64,000 nucleotides of DNA from Echinarachnius parma. Taxonomy: Eukaryota > Echinodermata > Echinoidea > Clypeasteroida > Echinarachniidae. The notes below the pieces were generated by a model. That model did not search any database. It saw only the letters and a program-made list of their open reading frames with translations, and was not told the origin of the DNA. The stretch is from NCBI GenBank assembly GCA_037951105.1, contig JBAMJV010005495.1:62001-126000 (forward strand), read 5' to 3'. Shown here one piece after another: positions 58,561 through 64,000 of this stretch. Each line of letters begins with the position of its first letter. Position 1 is the stretch's first letter. The translations under genes and the position numbers were made by a program.

Positions 58561-58800
58561 TAATAATGATAATACTAGTACTACTTTTACTAGTATGTCA
58601 CTGCTGCTATAGAACGATTTCGTATGTCACTGCTGCTATAGAACGTATAACATGTAGCAGCAATAATCAGTCGTTACCTTCTCGGAAAACACCGTTGCAT
58701 CGAACACAGTATGGATACCGTCATATGACCAACAGTCCTATAACTAGTGATTTGTTATACATTCCATGTGCTGTTGTAGAAATCAAAATCCAATATGGCG

Positions 58801-58808
58801 CTTTTATA
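58801..58808 (-). promoter_or_regulatory. candidate TATA-type promoter block of the ankyrin/death gene
   Basis: Minus-strand TATAAAAG followed by CGCCATATTGG, shared with 6058-6065 and located about 1.4 kb upstream of the exon 1 ATG. Inference. Confidence 0.3.
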
Positions 58809-59868
58809 TTTCCTAATTTTATATGGTTTGTGTACGCGGGGATTTCCGAACCGCTGCAGCTAAACATGGCAGTTGACCCGCAGTTGACAAGGCATTCACA
58901 ATAGTTTCATGCAACAGTAGACACATGCTAAAGTACACTCGGGAATATCATATTGAAAATTGTAATAAACATGTCATTGACAATCACGCACAGCAATTGC
59001 CTGCGTACAAATCATGCATTGATGGGCAAACATGTTGCATGTATTGTATATTACAGATGGAATGAGTTGTAGTATATTTAAGCACTGTGATATTTTGTAA
59101 ACAGCATGTAATGAGAAACCTGATTAGTATCATTATTGTTACACATTGCATTTTGTATATATGTTCGGTAATAATATTAGTCATTCATAAGCCTTACGTG
59201 ATTATGTAAACGATTCAAGTGGTTTAATATAATGAAATGTTTTGGCGTGTACACGTGCACCATGAGCATCTTATAAATATATTATTGGCACATGAAAGTT
59301 TTTATCACTGTATTTACATTGGCCGTAAAACTAAAATCCAACTCCCTATCAGTATTTATAATTCACCAACGTGTGTGGTTATGTATACTCCGCAAAAAAG
59401 AAAGAAACAGGACACTTGTTTAAGTTTAAATATTTCATATTAATGTACAATAAACTGTATATTATCACATATCAAACTAACGGAAATGTAGTCCTCCACA
59501 GGCAGGGTATACATTTAAGGTGTAATCATTCATGCAAGAACGACCATGATCAATATTAACAATAGTAAGGTCTGTTTTCAAAAATAGCAAAAACAATGGA
59601 CGACCGCACCATTCGACTGATATGAACAGATGAAAGTAAATGTTTTCTTAAACAAGATGTGCGGGCAATTAAACTGTGAAATTATTTAACTTATCTTCTT
59701 CTTCTTATTATTTTTCTTCTTCTTCGTCATCTTTTTCTTTATTTGGATGGAAAATAACGCTTTCAGACCAGTGTAAAGAAAATGACAACATCTCAATGTG
59801 AATGCTAGTCTTTAGTCAAGGCACTGTATGGGCTTGTCTGCTTTTTTTTTAAATTTTGTTACATATAG

Positions 59869-59995
59869 GCATAACGATTTGCCAATACAATTGCAGAGGA
59901 AAAGGAACAATGAGCTACAAAGCATCAACATTGATAGCGACTTGTCATCTGACGGATTTCACACGGACATCACTCGACTCAGAGTCGGAGCACAG
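59869..59995 (+). CDS. membrane dipeptidase-like protein, exon 2
   Basis: Acceptor ttttgttacatatag, then 127 bases with HNDLPIQLQRKRNNELQSIN and HTDITRLRVGAQ, ending at a GTAAGCC donor. HNDLP supplies zinc-ligand His and Asp of the M19 dipeptidase site, and HTDIxRLRxGxVGxQ is the next family motif (normally followed by FWS). The first base completes the glycine codon of VPLVDG left open by exon 1 at 14713. It leaves in phase 0; the following exon is not in the window. An internal AG (59895) would give a shorter exon without HNDLP and is rejected. Confidence 0.8.
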
Positions 59996-61440
59996 GTAAG
60001 CCTATGACAAGTGGCCTTGCATGGTTGGGATGTTGGGGTGGGGGAGAATACAAATGCTTTTGGTTTGGGGGAGGGGGCACACCTTTTTCCACCCCTAGAT
60101 TTCCCCCTATGTTTCGTATGGATTTTGCCAATTTGGAGCAATTGCTGTAATTGATATTATATGTTTGACTATGAAGCTCTGCTCATGAGGAACGAGGTAC
60201 CTCACTTCATGAAATAGAATACGAGAAGAAAGGGTGGGGGGGGGGGGGGGGGTAGCATACACAATAATAACGAAGTATAATAGTATTGCCTTTATGTATC
60301 ATTCGGGCCAATAGGGGCAGTAGAACAGACAGGAATTCGCAAATGGAAGGGGGGGGGTGTGGTGCCCTTCATGTATTCATGTAATACTATTCGAGTACAA
60401 TTGACCCGCGTATGCTCAGGCAAAACAAAAAATATATTATCAGGAGTTCTACTGCAATCGCGGATCCATTTCAAAACTAAATTTTTAAAAACTAAATAGA
60501 CATGCAACAGATTTACCAAATTGAAATATAATATCAAAGTCAAATGCAATGTCCTTCCGCATGTCTGTGGGCATATATAGTATAGTGGATAATACTTCAG
60601 TTTCAATAGTTCTATAACCATTCAGCGCATAAAATAATGGTTATATAAGTCCAGTGTTATAGCTATGTTCGTGTTATGATTGTACTTATGTGTAGGTATC
60701 AAATAAACGTGGTCATCATAACAAATATACTGTGTATTTCCCCCCTTTTCGCGAACAATGATTGCAACGCACTTTTCAGAATATAATGGCAACGATCATG
60801 CATATTGGTGAACAGATCATTCACGTTGATAGTGCATAGTACTTCAGTTTCAATAGTCCTTTAACCATTAACCGGCAGAAGATAAGGGTTGTATTAGTTC
60901 AGTGTTAGCTATGTTCGTTTTATTATTGTACCTTATATGTGTAGGTATCTAATAAAAACTTGTTGAATTATTCTGACCTTTAGTCATTTTCACTGGTTGT
61001 GTGCATAGTTAAAATAGCAGGCCAACATAAACTCCCTAGACTATATCACTAGCAGCTACTGACCGTAGAGGCGCAGCTATATTAAAGGGCGGGCCAACAC
61101 CACGCACCACTCCTGATGATTGTAATACTAATACATGTATTTACCCCATCACTGCTTCCCCTCTCCCCAACTCCAAGTCAGGGAATCGGAACAAACATGT
61201 GTAAGGTTGTTTGGTATTTGTAGTAGTCCATGCGATTTCAACTGGCAGTCTACAACGCATACATATAAATTATTGTATTCCCCCTTTTCGCGAAAAAGTA
61301 TTGCAGTGCACTTTACCATATAGAACGATCATACATTTTGGTGAACAGATCAATCTCGTTGATTGGAATAATGAGTTTTGCCGCCATCTAGCGGCCTAAG
61401 CGCGTAGAGGTGTGAACACGTACAGCTTGGTCTAACATTA
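59996..61440. other. intronic DNA, no exon recognised
   Basis: Contains G runs at 60236-60252 and 60349-60356 and a diverged direct pair (aatacttcagtttcaatagt...gttatagctatgttcg near 60592-60720 and 60840-60950). No continuation of the dipeptidase (FWS motif) was found. Confidence 0.45.
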
Positions 61441-61879
61441 CGGTATTTTCGCAAACCTGAAGACGACGAGTAGTGGGGTGGTTAAGGGGTCCATGACTGC
61501 ATTTTGGGGTACGATTGTTTTACTTGGCATACATACTCCTTGGATCAAAAAAAGAAAATTCGTCAAAAGAGACACTCTGTATCTATGCAAATTAGGCCTA
61601 ATTTCCATAATTGATATACAGAGTGTCTCTTTGGATAAATTTTCTTCTTTTGATCCAAGGAGTTTGTATGCCAAGTAAAACAATTGTACCCCAAACTGCA
61701 GTGAACACCCATATTTGTGGCCCCTACTAGAAGAAATGACGTCATTTAGGCGAGAAATTACGTCACTTACGTTCTCTCTCGTCGTCTGGCCAATCTGAGC
61801 ACTAGTTCATGCCCGATTTCAGGTTCGTCGGAAAATCCAGTGCACCGTCTTCAGAATTACGTAATCAGAGAAGTATCAA

Positions 61880-62560
61880 CATGTATATGTGTGTTTTATA
61901 CGTGTGTATGTGTATGTGTGGTGGATTATGTAACTGGTGTATGCGTGTGTGTTTGAATGTGTGCGTGTGTGGCTTCGTGTACGTGTGTGCGCATTTGTGC
62001 GTGTGTGTGTGTTTGTGAGTGTATATGTGTTTGTTTGTGTTTGTTGGAATGCGAGTGCATGCGTGCGTGTGTGTATCTGCGTATGTGTACGGGTATGGGT
62101 TTTTGTTTGAGTGTGTGCGTGTGTTTGTGTTTGTTTGAGTGCTCGCGTGGATGAGTGTGCGTGCGTGTGTTTGTGTTTATGTGGATGTGCGTTTGTGGGT
62201 GTTTGTGTGCATTTGTGAGTGTGCATTCATGTGTTTGTGTGGGTGTGTGTTGTATATCTGTATGCGTATGTGTGGGAGTTTTATTAATGTTGTGTTTGTG
62301 TGTATACGCGTGTGTAAGGGTTTGTGTTTGTGTGAGCGCATGTGTGGGGTTTTTGTGTGCATTGTTGTTTGTTTGAGTGCGAGTGCGTGCGTGCGTGCGG
62401 GAGTGGATGTTTGTGCGTGTGAGTATACGTGTGTGTAAGTGTGTGTGTGTTTTGTGTGATTGAATGCGTGTATGTGTGTGTGTGTCTGTGTTGGAGTTTG
62501 AATAATTCAGTCGGGTCGTGTGTTTGCGCATGTGTATGTTTGAAAGTGTAAGGTGTGTGT
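61880..62560. repeat. GT-rich microsatellite in copy B
   Basis: Degenerate (GT)n with GTGCG and GTTTG units; longer than its counterpart in copy A. Long frames on both strands are artefacts. Confidence 0.9.
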
Positions 62561-62863
62561 GAGTGTTTGTCATGATTGTGTGTAGAAGGGAACGACGTCA
62601 TTGTGAACGCGCGTTAACTAAAAACGAAAATGGTTCAAAGGCAGCGAACAGGTAGTGAACAGCACGGGTTGACTACATCCAATAGACCGCTTCTGTGATG
62701 TATGCAAATAATATTCGTATGACGTATAGACTCCCCGTTGGCAAACTTAACAATAGTAACTAGGTTTGGCAAGATAAGTATGCCGGAGCTTACCGGACCT
62801 AGTTACTATTGTTAAACAGTGCCAACGTGGAGTATTACGTCATACGCATATTATTTGCTTATA

Positions 62864-63088
62864 CAGGGTGGCCCAGAAATAACGGAACGGGGTACTTTCC
62901 ATTATAAAGAAATATACAGACTAGGTTCACTGGATAGATAATCTTTTAAAAAGAACTTTGATATCATCAACAGTAATGTTTTTGTTTGGGTGTTCGGAAT
63001 AACGAATTTCTTTTAAAAAGATTATCTATCCAGTGAACATATTATCACAATGGCAAATACCCCGTTCCGTTATTTCTGGGCCACCCTG
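62864..63088. mobile_element. mariner-type MITE, copy in B
   Basis: Starts CAGGGTGGCCCAGAAATAAC and ends with its reverse complement. TA precedes it on the left, but the right flank has lost TA. A short segment containing GTTCGGAATAACGAA, like the 16-bp unit at 655-1448, lies in its centre. Confidence 0.65.
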
Positions 63089-63143
63089 AAACGGTCGTTC
63101 TAGGACGGGAAACTCGTTCTCGTTCACATAAGCGAAAACTCCC

Positions 63144-64000
63144 TATTGAGTAAAATTAAAGCAGACGATCCGAGTGTCCGGATGAAATAAATTATGCATT
63201 TGAAGCTGCATTTCTAGAAAGCCCATTTTGGCCTTCCATGGATTTACTGTACCCATGGTACCTGGACTATAGTAACTCATTGGGCCTACATTATATAGGC
63301 CTAGGCCTAGTACTGTGAAAACACTTTCTACAGGCATACAATCTGTTGAGGACCCGTTTGGCTTGCTCAGAAATTAGCCTTGTGCCGCAGTACAGACTTA
63401 CTTACAACCATGTGTATAATGTGTCGACATGTTTGTGTGTGATTGAATTTGTGCGTATGTGTATAAATTATTATATGTATGCTTTATTATTTTGTGTAAT
63501 ATGTCCATGTAATGGAGTCAATTTGAGGTTGGTCATTTGGTAGTGCTTTTCTCCAATATAATATTTAATAACTAAAATTAAGTTTCGATTGTCGTTTCGA
63601 TTGGCCAATTTACGACGTTTTCGGCTTCTTCAAATAATCCTAGCTGAAGAAGGCGGAAGACTGCCGAAAATTTAATTTATTTATGATTCGGTACGATTGG
63701 AGAAAACGAATATCCTACATATTTATCTGCTTTGTTCATGTTTATGAATATAAAATATTCTCTGTATATTTTTATAGATGTTATATAATTATGTAATATA
63801 TACATGCACAAACTAATTCCTTTCTAACAAAAACCAATTGTAAACTTAACACATTTTCAGAGCAGACGCAATTTGAGAAGGGAATGTATCCTATATATAA
63901 ATAAATGGTTATATTTGAAACCTTTGAAAGCTCTTGTTTACTGTTCAGTGTTCATAATGTATATGAGAATAATCAAACAACTATATTTTAGACATCTTGC
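63144..64000. other. no gene recognised at the right edge
   Basis: AT-rich DNA with a small palindrome around TAGGCCTAGGCCTA (63296-63309) and a hairpin of GACGTTTTCGGCTTCTTC against GAAGAAGGCGGAAG (63613-63660). An acceptor-like ttttcag near 63860 leads to a short open stretch of no recognisable identity. Confidence 0.4.

Larger units (their letters stand above)
57600..59260. repeat. 5'-flanking segment duplicated with about 4000-6480
   Basis: Similarity to the DNA upstream of the left ankyrin gene in the same orientation: GGGACCCGGTAAGAAAA, ATGTTTATTGTGCATGTTTT, the TAC array, CAAAATCCAATATGGCGC, and CATGCAACAGTAG. Divergence is moderate, with indels, one being the hAT-like fragment in the left copy. 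Confidence 0.7.
61441..63143. mobile_element. TA-flanked composite repeat, copy B
   Basis: 1703 bp between TA dinucleotides, with ends CGGTATTTTCGC and, reversed, GGGAGTTTTCGC. Contains a long foldback (about 61495-61712, arms through TACTCCTTGGATCAAAA), the GT-rich tract, a hairpin with 62704-62766 pairing to 62797-62859, and the mariner-type MITE. Lacks the DNA transposon and LTR element present in copy A, so it shows the older state. Confidence 0.6.

Noticed and set aside
61926-62573. 215-codon Thr/His-rich frame
   Set aside because: Caused by the GT microsatellite read on the minus strand; similarly 31630-32064.

Overview
The window is animal nuclear DNA: multi-exon genes with GT-AG introns of consistent phase, AT-rich and very repeat-dense, with many transposons, tRNA-derived SINEs, long microsatellites and G/C homopolymer runs. 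The gene content (ankyrin-repeat/death-domain paralogues, a membrane dipeptidase, a RecQ-like helicase exon) and the repeat style suggest a marine invertebrate, probably a non-vertebrate deuterostome. The taxon is inference; nothing here fixes it.

Three host loci can be modelled. (1) A minus-strand ankyrin-repeat/death-domain gene at 57432-46447 has ten exons: exon 1, four 198-bp exons of two ankyrin repeats each, two further ankyrin exons, a death-domain exon and two C-terminal exons ending in a basic NLS-like tail. All splice phases agree, giving about 595 residues. (2) A paralogue at 2870-307 (minus) has exon 1 and two 198-bp ankyrin exons, then runs off the left edge. The two loci share upstream DNA (about 4.0-6.5 kb versus 57.6-59.3 kb), including a TAC microsatellite and a TATA-like block, so they come from one segmental duplication. 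(3) A plus-strand membrane dipeptidase-like gene has exon 1 at 14568-14713 and a phase-compatible exon 2 at 59869-59995. If this is one gene, its roughly 45-kb intron contains all of gene 1 on the opposite strand. A single RecQ-like helicase exon (29926-30093) also stands alone.

Most of the remainder is mobile DNA, often nested. At 655-1448 is a foldback element whose arms are 16-bp minisatellites. At 7374-12292 is a minus-strand LTR element without pol, with equal-length, apparently identical 688-bp LTRs, inserted at the end of a mariner-type MITE. At 31139-40047 there is a stack: a Ty3-like LTR element (32528-39230) inside a GC-rich DNA transposon (32263-39698), inside a TA-flanked repeat whose second copy at 61441-63143 lacks both insertions. 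Two hAT-like elements with perfect 8-bp target duplications lie at 44477-45629 and 52956-54123; a piggyBac-like MITE occurs twice (2994-3556, 15448-16010); a SINE occurs twice (43783-43914, 52187-52320); and an 807-bp direct duplication lies at 23584-25191.

I found no CRISPR array, rRNA or ordinary tRNA gene. The best candidates for something not routinely described are the exon-amplification unit of the ankyrin gene, the minisatellite-armed foldback element, the pol-less LTR family with repeated dyad motifs, and the near-perfect 96-bp hairpin at 30793-30888.
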